From assembly GCA_001803635.1 (NCBI GenBank), contig MHDU01000022.1, positions 1-58,584 of the forward strand: a stretch of DNA of 58,584 nt, given 5' to 3'. The notes beneath the pieces are model-generated. The model did not search any database. It saw only the letters and a program-made list of their open reading frames with translations, and was not told the origin of the DNA. Below, in pieces: positions 49,192-56,725 of this stretch. The DNA comes from Nitrospirae bacterium GWB2_47_37. GTDB lineage: Bacteria > Nitrospirota > Thermodesulfovibrionia > Thermodesulfovibrionales > Dissulfurispiraceae. The position numbers and the translations under genes were made by a program. Within the stretch, counting starts at the first letter, position 1. Every line of letters starts with the position of its first letter.

Positions 49192-50157
49192 TTAGTCGAA
49201 TTTCACCTTAATCGGTCCTGAGTTATAACTGTTATGCTTGCTCGAATCGTTGAAAACAGCGATTCCTACCGTGTAATCGCGCCTTGTATCGAACTGCACG
49301 TCGTTCTCCTTATCTCCGCTTTCGAGTTTTCTCTGCAGCATCACCGTCCATCTGCCGTTAGCCCATTTCGCGTTAGCCTTTATATCCGCCATGCTTCCGG
49401 AAAATTTAGAGAGCATCCACAAAGGCACGACATCTCCGTCCTTGAACTTACTGTAGTCTTTGATCTCTACGGTCTCGCCGTCAACAAGGAATCCCTGCGC
49501 CGTAGGCTTTTTGGCAGTGTCCTGCATGAACTTGGGTTTCTTTTTGTCGGCTGCCTCATTCTTCTTTGCTTTCCCGGTGCCTGCGTCGGCCTTTCTCGAA
49601 TCGTCATCCACATAACCGTCCTCGGCATGTGCGAGAGGGTTGGTCGTGTATGCCTTCCATATCCACATATCGCCTCGCTCGGTCGCCGTCTCGCTGTGGT
49701 ATTTCCAGTCCTCCTTATTTCTAGCGTCGGAATGGCATACTACCGCGCATCCCTTTGTGGCGAAGTTCTTTATCCTCTTTATCTCCCAGTTCAGGGCGAC
49801 CATGTCCTCGTTGCCCTTCTGCTTTTCCCATTTGCCTTTTGAAAATTTCCACGCCTCTTTTGTCATGCTCCGGTCAGCATCGGGCCATGAAACGAGCATG
49901 CTGATATTTCCGCCCTTAGTATATACGGCCCTAACCCTTACTTCAAGGGTCTTCTTTTCAAACGGTCCTCCGGATGCGCCGTCGTGAATAAGGGTCGCCT
50001 CTTTTACGGAACCCCATTCAGGGCTGTTAATATCCGCCGGATCTTTAGATACCTTTTTTGCGGTGATCGCAGTATCGCCCTTTCCTGCTGCAAATGCAGC
50101 GGCTGCGCATACCATGAACAGCAGCGTAATTACAAAACTTAACTTCTTCATAATCAT
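49192..50157 (-). CDS. Ethylbenzene dehydrogenase-type haem-binding cytochrome, periplasmic
   Basis: The 321-residue protein has a Sec signal (FVITLLFMVCAAAAFA) and the EB_dh haem-binding fold: LHDG-type ATLIHDGASGGPFEKKTLEVRVRAVY, VSWPDADRSM, DMWIWKA and WTVMLQRKLESGD near the C-terminus. One covalent haem motif is unusual, KGCAVVCHSD: three residues lie between the cysteines (CX3CH). It follows the split cytochrome b genes by 42 bases, so it may be the cytochrome c partner of the Rieske/b complex. A second ATG, at 50151, has better spacing from AGGAGG. Confidence 0.8.
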   Translation of the reverse strand: MIMKKLSFVITLLFMVCAAAAFAAGKGDTAITAKKVSKDPADINSPEWGSVKEATLIHDGASGGPFEKKTLEVRVRAVYTKGGNISMLVSWPDADRSMTKEAWKFSKGKWEKQKGNEDMVALNWEIKRIKNFATKGCAVVCHSDARNKEDWKYHSETATERGDMWIWKAYTTNPLAHAEDGYVDDDSRKADAGTGKAKKNEAADKKKPKFMQDTAKKPTAQGFLVDGETVEIKDYSKFKDGDVVPLWMLSKFSGSMADIKANAKWANGRWTVMLQRKLESGDKENDVQFDTRRDYTVGIAVFNDSSKHNSYNSGPIKVKFD

Positions 50158-50198
50158 TTTCCTCCTTATAATTGATTCGCGGCCTGACGGCCATTTTG

Positions 50199-50597
50199 TT
50201 ATGCCGATATCCCCAATACCGTAAACAATATCGTCAATACCACACCTCCTCCCATTAAAGCCATGGCAACAGGCCTCTTTCTGGGACTCGTCTCCGGATT
50301 CCTGTCCAAGAACGGAAATACCATGAGAGCAATAAATACCAGACCCGGCAAAACTACCGTAGGCACTATTTCAAGGCTCGATGGAAATATCTTAAGCAGA
50401 TAAAAGGGCGCCATGAAATACCACTCCGGCCTCGGCTTAAAAGACGAATCCGAAGGGTCCGCCGGATCGCCCACCTTCATCGGCAGCGCGAGCGCGAGCG
50501 CGACAACCGCTATTACTACGATAAGCGCCGCTATCGCCTCTTTGAACAAGAAATCAGGATAAAACAACACCTGTTTTTTATCATTCTTTTCCGCCAT
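50199..50597 (-). CDS. Cytochrome b C-terminal subunit (subunit IV/PetD-like)
   Basis: From ATG 50597, behind GGAGGT, the protein has 132 residues with three membrane segments. KPRPEWYFMAPFYLLKIFP contains the PEWY motif of the quinol-oxidation site. It supplies the second part of a split cytochrome b, as in b6f and the Bacillus/Nitrospirota complexes. It is 17 bases after the cytochrome b6-like gene. Confidence 0.9.
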   Translation of the reverse strand: MAEKNDKKQVLFYPDFLFKEAIAALIVVIAVVALALALPMKVGDPADPSDSSFKPRPEWYFMAPFYLLKIFPSSLEIVPTVVLPGLVFIALMVFPFLDRNPETSPRKRPVAMALMGGGVVLTILFTVLGISA

Positions 50598-50614
50598 CTT
50601 GACCTCCATATTTT

Positions 50615-51268
50615 TTATAACGGTTTGCTTATGCCGAGTCTGCGGATCATCCAGAAATGCCCGGCAAGAAAAATTACCGTAAGGATCGGCAGCACCGCCA
50701 CGTGAATAGCAAAGAACCTCGACAGAGTAAGCGCGCCGAGGTCGTCTCCTCCCATAAGCAGCTGCGACAGGAAAGGACCGGCCACCGGAAGGCTCTTAGG
50801 CATCAACACGCCGACCTTTGTCGCCCAATACGCCTTCTGATCCCACGGAAGCAGATAACCCGTGAAACCGAAGGCAAGCGTTATCCCGAAAAGGAAAACC
50901 CCTGTTACCCAGTTGAACTCGCGCGGATTTTTATATGCGCCGTAGACATAAACCCTGAGCATGTGCAGAAAAACAGCTGTTATCATTATGTTTGCGGACC
51001 AGTGGTGTATCGCCCTTATCGGATTGCCGAGGGGAAGGTCGAATGTGATATATTCGACCGTGACAAACGCGTGGTCTATCGACGGCACGTAGAAAAAAAG
51101 CATTGCGACGCCGGTTACCGCCAGCAGTAAATATAAAAGAAACGTGATACCGCCGAAACAGTAGGTTAAATTTATACGCGGCGGCACAGGATGGTCGAGG
51201 ACATTCCTTTTGAACTCCTCCCTGAAACCTAACCTTCTGTCGAATACCTCTATAAGTCGCCCGAACAT
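50615..51268 (-). CDS. Cytochrome b6-like subunit with a conserved haem c(i) cysteine
   Basis: The 217-residue protein has four membrane helices and two bis-His haem pairs: IRAIHHWSANIMITAVFLHML and FFAIHVAVLPILTVIFLAGHFW, the second with 14 residues between histidines as in b6. Cys37 in RINLTYCFGGITF matches the cysteine that covalently binds the extra haem c(i) in b6f-type complexes. GFTGYLLPWDQKAYWA is also present. With subunit IV and Rieske it forms the quinol oxidation core. Confidence 0.92.
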   Translation of the reverse strand: MFGRLIEVFDRRLGFREEFKRNVLDHPVPPRINLTYCFGGITFLLYLLLAVTGVAMLFFYVPSIDHAFVTVEYITFDLPLGNPIRAIHHWSANIMITAVFLHMLRVYVYGAYKNPREFNWVTGVFLFGITLAFGFTGYLLPWDQKAYWATKVGVLMPKSLPVAGPFLSQLLMGGDDLGALTLSRFFAIHVAVLPILTVIFLAGHFWMIRRLGISKPL

Positions 51269-51271
51269 ATG

Positions 51272-51763
51272 CTATGCCTCCTTTAAAGCAGTATTTATCA
51301 TAAGTTTCCCGTCCTCTACCTTCGCCTCCAGTTTAGCGAGTGAATGAGTGGGCGGCCCGCTTACATTTTCGCCTGTCGCGTCATAAACTCCGGAATGGCA
51401 AGGGCATTTAAAATTTCCCGACTGCTCGTCGAAGTTGACGTTGCAGCCGAGATGTGTGCATGTTGCCGACAAGGCGAAAACTTCTTCTCCGTTTACTTTC
51501 ACATAGACCAGCTGCTTCACCTTTCCTTCGAGCCATCCGTCCTTTGCGTCATAGGTTATACCGATTTTATGAAATTGGCCGTCCGCGAGTTCCGAGGCGT
51601 TTCCGGCCTCCACCCATTTACCTTCACGCTTGTTGGTTATTGCCGGCGCGCCTATGGATGTGAGCGCAGTGCCGCCGAGACCTACCGCAATAGCGCCGGT
51701 TATAACCCCGATGCCCGCTTCAAGGAACTTGCGCCGCGTAACCTTTTTACCGTTTTCTTCCAT
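51272..51763 (-). CDS. Rieske [2Fe-2S] protein with Tat signal
   Basis: Start ATG 51763 is chosen because of AAGGAGGACAAC before it. The 163-residue protein has a twin-arginine type anchor (TRRKFLEAGIGVITGAIAVGLGG), and the cluster motifs CTHLGC and CPCHSG with two Cys and two His ligands. It passes electrons from quinol at cytochrome b to a cytochrome c, presumably the EB_dh-type protein or the CcoO-type cytochrome. It is three bases before the cytochrome b6-like gene. Confidence 0.94.
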   Translation of the reverse strand: MEENGKKVTRRKFLEAGIGVITGAIAVGLGGTALTSIGAPAITNKREGKWVEAGNASELADGQFHKIGITYDAKDGWLEGKVKQLVYVKVNGEEVFALSATCTHLGCNVNFDEQSGNFKCPCHSGVYDATGENVSGPPTHSLAKLEAKVEDGKLMINTALKEA

Positions 51764-51773
51764 GTTGTCCTCC

Positions 51774-52220
51774 TTACTTCCCGACATATACTTTATTGTC
51801 AAATGCAACCGTATCGGATCCGAGGGTAACGCGGGCCTTTACTTCCCAGTAACCCGTACCGTTAAAAACGACCGCTGCCCGATACTTCCCGTTGCCTATA
51901 TTCAGAGCTTTATACCGGTCGATGCGCGGACTGCCCATCCGGCTGACAAGCAGTTCTACGGCAGAGCCCTCGACAGCCCTTCCGTCCCTATCGAAAATAC
52001 TCACAACAAACGGGTTATCGCCTTCACGAACAGAGGGCGGTACTTTCACCTTCCAGCCAAGTTCCATGTATCTTTTTAATGTCCTGTCGAAGTTGAGCGC
52101 GGCCTCATACGGATCGTCCTCTACAACCGCATCCCGCTGCGACACGCCCACGACAATGGACAGGGCAATCACTCCCATGCCGGTGGATATTATCAATGCT
52201 ATTAACGTCTTATACATCAT
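51774..52220 (-). CDS. fixH: FixH/CcoH-family protein
   Basis: The 148-residue protein has one N-terminal membrane helix, DDPYEAALNFDRTLKRYMELGWKV, typical of FixH, and a periplasmic beta domain (FVVSIFDRDGRAVEGSAVELLVSR). CcoH stabilises CcoP and early assembly intermediates of cbb3 oxidase. It overlaps ccoG by 11 bases and precedes the Rieske gene by ten, joining the oxidase and Rieske parts of the cluster. Confidence 0.88.
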   Translation of the reverse strand: MMYKTLIALIISTGMGVIALSIVVGVSQRDAVVEDDPYEAALNFDRTLKRYMELGWKVKVPPSVREGDNPFVVSIFDRDGRAVEGSAVELLVSRMGSPRIDRYKALNIGNGKYRAAVVFNGTGYWEVKARVTLGSDTVAFDNKVYVGK

Positions 52221-53421
52221 CCGGAATTATAAAATTCGTTTCTCTCGTTAGATTTATATTTTTATTTTTATCGCTCAACGTTATTCTTATCTTCCTCGCA
52301 CCCTTCAAACCAGACGCATCCTTTACCCTCACAAACAGCGGCAGCCTGTCCCTACCTCCGGCCACAATATGAACCGGCTCATTTATTGACTGCGAGACGG
52401 TTTCATTAAATCTCTCCACGCTGACCCGCAAATCGACCGGTTCGTTCCGCATATTTTTAACGGAAAGCACGTATGCGTTGATGATGCTCCCATCCTTTGT
52501 AAAACGGGCCTCCATCGGGTGCGGCAATACGGTAAAGTCTATACCCGTCCTTGCCGACATCAGATATACGGAAAAAACAAAAAATACAATCACAAATACG
52601 CCGACAATGAAAAAATTCTGTCTTAGGATCCTGCCTTCTCCCGCAGTGCCGAACGCGTAACGGATAAGCCCTTTTTTGCCCTGCTGCTCCATGACCTCAT
52701 TGCAGGCGTCGAGGCATGCCGCGCAGTTGATGCATGCCGCGTTCAATCCTTCCCTTATATTGATATTCGTAGGGCATACATTCTCGCACCTTTTACAATT
52801 TATGCACTCAGTCGCCCGTTTGGGATCAAGCTCTATGACAAGCGTGCTCTGATCGAACATAACGCCCTGAAGCTTTGCGTAGGGACATACCGTAGCGCAC
52901 CATTTATGCCTTAGAAACGCATAGTTCAAAAATATTATTGCCGTCATGACGATCCAGAATCCCCATGTGGTCGAGCCTAAATTACCGGTCATTAAATCCG
53001 GAATAAATTCATAAGGCGAAACAAAATACCAGATAAGCGCCGCGGCAACGACAATGGAAATGACGAACGCAGCTGTGAATGCAAGTAATTTATAGGCGAT
53101 ACCTTTCTTTTTTGCCTTGTCCACAAAGGGCGTAAAATCAATCAAAACGGTCTGGGGACATAGCCAGCCGCACCATACCCTGCCGAATACGAGTGTAATA
53201 AAGACTATAAAGAGGGTAAGGAATATGGTCGCGATAAGCACGATAAAGAATTCCTGCATCCATATGGAATAACCGAAAACATGAAGCCTTAACGTAGGGA
53301 TATCAAAACGAAACGCGCTCTCGCCCTTTATCCTCACAAACGGGATGCCTATAATAAGAACGGCCTGAATTATTCCGGCAATCCGTCTAAGCGTCCTTAT
53401 CCTCACGGAATTTCTTATCAT
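52210..53421 (-). CDS. ccoG: Cytochrome c oxidase accessory protein CcoG (FixG)
   Basis: The 403-residue protein has about five membrane helices, FGRVWCGWLCPQTVLIDFTPF, two [4Fe-4S] ferredoxin motifs (CINCKRCENVCP and CINCAACLDACNEVM) and a C-terminal beta domain of the FixG type. CcoG is a copper(II) reductase supplying Cu(I) for cbb3 assembly. A terminator-like hairpin separates it from the structural oxidase genes upstream. Confidence 0.95.
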   Translation of the reverse strand: MIRNSVRIRTLRRIAGIIQAVLIIGIPFVRIKGESAFRFDIPTLRLHVFGYSIWMQEFFIVLIATIFLTLFIVFITLVFGRVWCGWLCPQTVLIDFTPFVDKAKKKGIAYKLLAFTAAFVISIVVAAALIWYFVSPYEFIPDLMTGNLGSTTWGFWIVMTAIIFLNYAFLRHKWCATVCPYAKLQGVMFDQSTLVIELDPKRATECINCKRCENVCPTNINIREGLNAACINCAACLDACNEVMEQQGKKGLIRYAFGTAGEGRILRQNFFIVGVFVIVFFVFSVYLMSARTGIDFTVLPHPMEARFTKDGSIINAYVLSVKNMRNEPVDLRVSVERFNETVSQSINEPVHIVAGGRDRLPLFVRVKDASGLKGARKIRITLSDKNKNINLTRETNFIIPDDV

Positions 53422-53460
53422 GATTTAGTGCCCCCTAAATCTCCTCTCCCCTATAAACCT

Positions 53461-53505
53461 GAAAAAGAAAAGAGGCGGGGGGTGGGAGGTGTTTTTACCC
53501 CCCGC
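53461..53505 (-). terminator. Terminator-like hairpin between cbb3 structural genes and ccoG
   Basis: On the minus strand GCGGGGGGT (53497-53505) pairs with ACCCCCCGC (53475-53483), loop 13 bases, followed by CTCTTTTCTTTTTC. It may lower expression of ccoG and later genes relative to ccoNO. Confidence 0.6.
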
Positions 53506-53524
53506 ATCGGGGGAGAGAGCCCGA

Positions 53525-53710
53525 TTATTTTTTAATCGATTCGAGATATTGGCCTTCCTGACTCCAGCCGCTTATCTCAGGTGTATACGCGAAGCTGTAA
53601 AATATTCCCCATGCGATCAACCCGAAAAAGAGCAACAGCCAGCCTATAGGCAGTCTCTTTTTTGTGTCCTGCCTTTCCATGTCCTCAATCTTGTCTATAT
53701 CTTGAGCCAT
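53525..53710 (-). CDS. Free-standing CcoP N-terminal (FixP_N-like) membrane segment
   Basis: The 61-residue protein has a polar start (DIDKIEDMERQDTKKR), one helix (LPIGWLLLFFGLIAWGIFYSFAY) and a short tail (TPEISGWSQEGQYLE). This is the layout of the CcoP N-terminal domain, without the two cytochrome c domains that normally follow. It is encoded nine bases after the CcoO-cytochrome c fusion. It could also be described as a CcoQ-like subunit; the W-rich end favours CcoP. Confidence 0.75.
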   Translation of the reverse strand: MAQDIDKIEDMERQDTKKRLPIGWLLLFFGLIAWGIFYSFAYTPEISGWSQEGQYLESIKK

Positions 53711-53719
53711 ATTTGCCTC

Positions 53720-54643
53720 CTATTCCTTTTCTTCCATCGACCTTATATACGAGACGAGAGACCATATCTTCTTCTTGCCGAAGAACTCGCCCCATGAAGG
53801 CATTCCGCCCTTTGCCCTTCTGCCTTCGAATTCCATGTCCTTTTTTGTGCCGTCCGCGATCGTGAAGAAAAGGGTGTCGTCGCCGACAGGCCCGACAACA
53901 TAGAGCCATTCCTTATCGGTAAGGTCGGGGCCTATGTCTCCCTTCGCATCCACGCCGTGGCATGCCGCGCAATTCATCTCGTATACCTTTTTACCCTCGG
54001 CAACGGCATTCATATCTCCTGCAAGCGGATTCATATCCCCTTTCGCTATCATAGGAGGTCTCGGCTTTCTCGGAACCGCGTGGCCGAGGGATTGCATATA
54101 CGCGACAAGAGCGTCCAGTTTCGTTTTGTCGGAAAGGGCAGCCATCTCTTCCTTTGTATATGGGAAACCGAGGGCATTCATCCTCGCCTCTGCGGCCTTT
54201 GCATCGACCTGACGGTCGGCAAGCCAGCCGTACGAAGGCATGTTCGACCCCTGAAACAGTTTCCGGGGATCGTTGAAATGCTTGTAATGCCATTTATCCG
54301 TGTACTTTCCGCCGACGCGGGCGATATCCGGCCCAGTCCTTTTCGAACCCCATAAAAACGGCTGGTCATAGGCAAACTCGCCTGCCTTCGAATACTCGCC
54401 GTAGCGCATAACCTCGGCCTTCAGAGGCCTTACGGTTTGCGTGTGGCAATAAAAACATCCCTCTTCCTGATACACGTCCCTTCCCGCAAGCTGAAGCGCC
54501 GTATAAGGGTTAAGGTTCTGGAGCTTTGGATGCATCTGGGGCGTGAGCATCGGAAAGACCATCATCACAGCCGTTCCTATAAGGATACCGACGGTAACTA
54601 CAACCGCGAATAAAATAGGTTTTTTATAAATTGTCCCTGCCAT
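53720..54643 (-). CDS. ccoO: cbb3 oxidase CcoO fused to a CcoP-type cytochrome c domain
   Basis: The 307-residue protein has an N-terminal membrane anchor and a CcoO haem site, GCFYCHTQTVRPL (Cys63, Cys66, His67) with Met135 in GSNMPSYGWL as likely ligand. About 100 residues are then added at the C-terminus: a second cytochrome c with NCAACHGVDAKG (Cys225, Cys228, His229) and Met in KGGMPSWGEF. Standard CcoO has about 200 residues and one haem, while CcoP brings two. Here the complex would have two haem c in total with a separate CcoP membrane segment. It passes electrons to CcoN, encoded three bases upstream. Confidence 0.9.
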   Translation of the reverse strand: MAGTIYKKPILFAVVVTVGILIGTAVMMVFPMLTPQMHPKLQNLNPYTALQLAGRDVYQEEGCFYCHTQTVRPLKAEVMRYGEYSKAGEFAYDQPFLWGSKRTGPDIARVGGKYTDKWHYKHFNDPRKLFQGSNMPSYGWLADRQVDAKAAEARMNALGFPYTKEEMAALSDKTKLDALVAYMQSLGHAVPRKPRPPMIAKGDMNPLAGDMNAVAEGKKVYEMNCAACHGVDAKGDIGPDLTDKEWLYVVGPVGDDTLFFTIADGTKKDMEFEGRRAKGGMPSWGEFFGKKKIWSLVSYIRSMEEKE

Positions 54644-54646
54644 GAC

Positions 54647-56059
54647 TTACCTCCCTTGTCCTGCCGGCGCAGGTATTTTTTTGGCCCGTAAAACTGTCAT
54701 GACAATGTTGTATGCGAACATACACAATCCGACAAAGAAAAGCAGGCCGCCGACCGTTCTCATCTTCCAGTACGGATAGTTGTTTACCACCGATTCCATA
54801 AAAGTGTAGGATAGGCTTCCATCATCGGGAGATATCGCCTTCCACATGGCTCCCTGCTGTATTCCGAGTATCCACATGGTGATGGAGAAAATAAGCTGCC
54901 CTATTAGAACGAACCAGAAATGCGTGTTTGCGAGCTTTACGCTGTAGATTTCGGTGTTATAAACCTTGGGAATTACATAGTACATGGAGGCTCCGACCGT
55001 CATTGCGACCCATCCCATAGTGCCCATATGAACGTGTCCGGGAACCCAGTCCGTATAATGTATCAACTGGCTTACCACCCTCAACCCCTGTGTCGGACCC
55101 TGTATGGTCTGGAGCCCGTAAAACGTTATCCCGAGTATAAAAAACTTTGCAAGGTAATTAGTTTTCATCTGCGACCAGTCCGGGGCTAAGGTATAATAGC
55201 CGTTCACTACGGATCCCCACGATGGAGCTATCATGAACATTGTGAATGCTATCCCCACCGTCTGTATCCAGTCAGGAAGCGGCGTGTAGACAAGGTGGTG
55301 AGCGCCGGTCCAGAGGTACGCAAATACCAAAGACCAGAAGGCTATTATCGAAAGCCTGTGGCTGTAAATGGGCATACCCGTGGATTTGGGAAGAAAATAA
55401 TAAAACATCGCCAGTATCGGCGTTGTGAACACAAAACCGACTGCGTTATGCCCATACCACCATTCGATATTAGCGTCATTTACCCCCGCGAATATCGAAT
55501 ACGACTTGAAAAGTCCCACCGGAATAGCAAGGTTATTTACGACATAAAGAACGGCAACGGCAATAACGGTTGCTATCAGATACCAGAGCGATATATACAT
55601 CTGCTCTTCCTTGCGCTTAATGATGGTCCCGAAAATATTTACTGCGAACATAACCCACAAAATAACCACGCCGATGTCGAGCGGCCATTCCAATTCGGCG
55701 TACTCCTTCGACTGTGTCATACCGGCAAGGAGACTGACCGCAGCCGCAACAATGGCCGCATTGAATATGTAGAGCTGAACCATTGCAAGCTTCGGGAACA
55801 AAAGCGGCACCCTCGTCAGACGCTGAACCATGTAATAACTCAGCGCGAATATTTCGGCCACCGCGAATCCGAAGGCGAGACCGTTTACATGAACGGCCCT
55901 CAACTTGCCATAAGTGAGAAACGGCGCGATATTCAGTTCCGGTTTCCACAACTGGATTGAGATTATCAATCCGATCAACACCGAGACTGCCCCCCAAAAT
56001 AGTCCGGAAAGGGCAAAGCCTTTGACAGGTTTCCATTCGTACGATGTATCCTCTGCCAT
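54647..56059 (-). CDS. ccoN: cbb3-type cytochrome c oxidase catalytic subunit I
   Basis: The 470-residue protein has about twelve helices and the haem-copper ligands: RAVHVNGLAFGFA (low-spin haem), WWYGHNAVGFVFTTPILAMFYYFLPKSTG (CuB His and the C-family tyrosine region), HHLVYTPLPDW (two CuB His) and HTDWVPGHVHMGTMGW (haem b3 and low-spin His). The C-family enzyme reduces oxygen at low concentrations and pumps protons. It heads the supercluster after an rrf2 gene and a perfect palindrome. Confidence 0.96.
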   Translation of the reverse strand: MAEDTSYEWKPVKGFALSGLFWGAVSVLIGLIISIQLWKPELNIAPFLTYGKLRAVHVNGLAFGFAVAEIFALSYYMVQRLTRVPLLFPKLAMVQLYIFNAAIVAAAVSLLAGMTQSKEYAELEWPLDIGVVILWVMFAVNIFGTIIKRKEEQMYISLWYLIATVIAVAVLYVVNNLAIPVGLFKSYSIFAGVNDANIEWWYGHNAVGFVFTTPILAMFYYFLPKSTGMPIYSHRLSIIAFWSLVFAYLWTGAHHLVYTPLPDWIQTVGIAFTMFMIAPSWGSVVNGYYTLAPDWSQMKTNYLAKFFILGITFYGLQTIQGPTQGLRVVSQLIHYTDWVPGHVHMGTMGWVAMTVGASMYYVIPKVYNTEIYSVKLANTHFWFVLIGQLIFSITMWILGIQQGAMWKAISPDDGSLSYTFMESVVNNYPYWKMRTVGGLLFFVGLCMFAYNIVMTVLRAKKIPAPAGQGR

Positions 56060-56086
56060 TTTTAAGCCCTCCTTTTATTTAATATC

Positions 56087-56101
56087 GGACAGAAGCTGTC
56101 C
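56087..56101. promoter_or_regulatory. Palindromic candidate operator before ccoN
   Basis: GGACAG-AAG-CTGTCC is a perfect 15-base palindrome 28 bases before the ccoN start and after the rrf2 gene. Its size and position suit a dimeric winged-helix regulator, most simply the neighbouring Rrf2 protein. It could also form an RNA hairpin. Confidence 0.5.
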
Positions 56102-56128
56102 TGTTTTTGGTAAAAAAATTATTACGAT

Positions 56129-56668
56129 CTAAGCCTTCCGCTCCCTCAAAATCCGCAACCCGCTCCTGTTTTTCAAAACAGGATTCCCCTTTCGTACTGC
56201 AGCGCATGCGCTGCAACCGTAATTAACGTCCGACACCGGCACTCGAACGCTTTTAGCCGGTACCGGCATCATATTATCCAAAAATTTTTGAAAATTGTAT
56301 CTATTCAATTTCTTTATAAGAATATCCCTTATCTCGATCCATACCGGATGAACAGAACACCGGCTTCTTCTCGAACAGCTCTTATTATCGACTACGCATG
56401 CATTTATAAAAATGGGGCCTTGAACGGCCTCGATGAGATGAAGGAGGGTTATTTCTGAAGGTTTTTTCCGGAGGGCAAAACCGCCGTTTACGCCCCGCGT
56501 CAATGAAACTATCTTCGCCTTCGCGAGTTTCTGTAGGATCTTAGCGACAAAACTTTTAGGCATGTCCTGCTTTTTTGAAATGTCCGTAATCATATGCAGC
56601 CCTTCAGGCCCCTGATCCATGTGAAGGATGCACCGTATCGCATAGTCGGTTTCTCTCGTTATTTTCAT
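56129..56668 (-). CDS. Rrf2-family regulator with Fe-S cysteines, upstream of ccoN
   Basis: The 179-residue protein begins KITRETDYAIRCILHMD, with helix-turn-helix KQDMPKSFVAKILQKLAKAKIVSLTRGVNGGFAL and the cysteine set CVVDNKSCSRRSRC (C-x6-C-x5-C). It is a paralogue of the regulator at 43731, with the same cysteine spacing. A 45-residue C-terminal extension holds an extra CxxC (YGCSACAAVR), which could bind a metal or form a redox switch. It is transcribed ahead of ccoN and probably senses O2, NO or Fe-S supply. Confidence 0.9.
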   Translation of the reverse strand: MKITRETDYAIRCILHMDQGPEGLHMITDISKKQDMPKSFVAKILQKLAKAKIVSLTRGVNGGFALRKKPSEITLLHLIEAVQGPIFINACVVDNKSCSRRSRCSVHPVWIEIRDILIKKLNRYNFQKFLDNMMPVPAKSVRVPVSDVNYGCSACAAVRKGNPVLKNRSGLRILRERKA

Positions 56669-56677
56669 TCCGGACTG

Positions 56678-56707
56678 ATTTTATCCTGTTTGGAAAAAAA
56701 TTGTCAA
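56678..56707 (-). promoter_or_regulatory. Promoter of rrf2-ccoN
   Basis: Minus-strand TTGACA (56702-56707) and TAAAAT (56678-56683) are 18 bases apart. The -10 box ends nine bases before the ATG at 56668 and no good ribosome site lies between, so the mRNA may be leaderless. Confidence 0.55.
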
Positions 56708-56725
56708 GGGGGGTCAAAAAGAATC

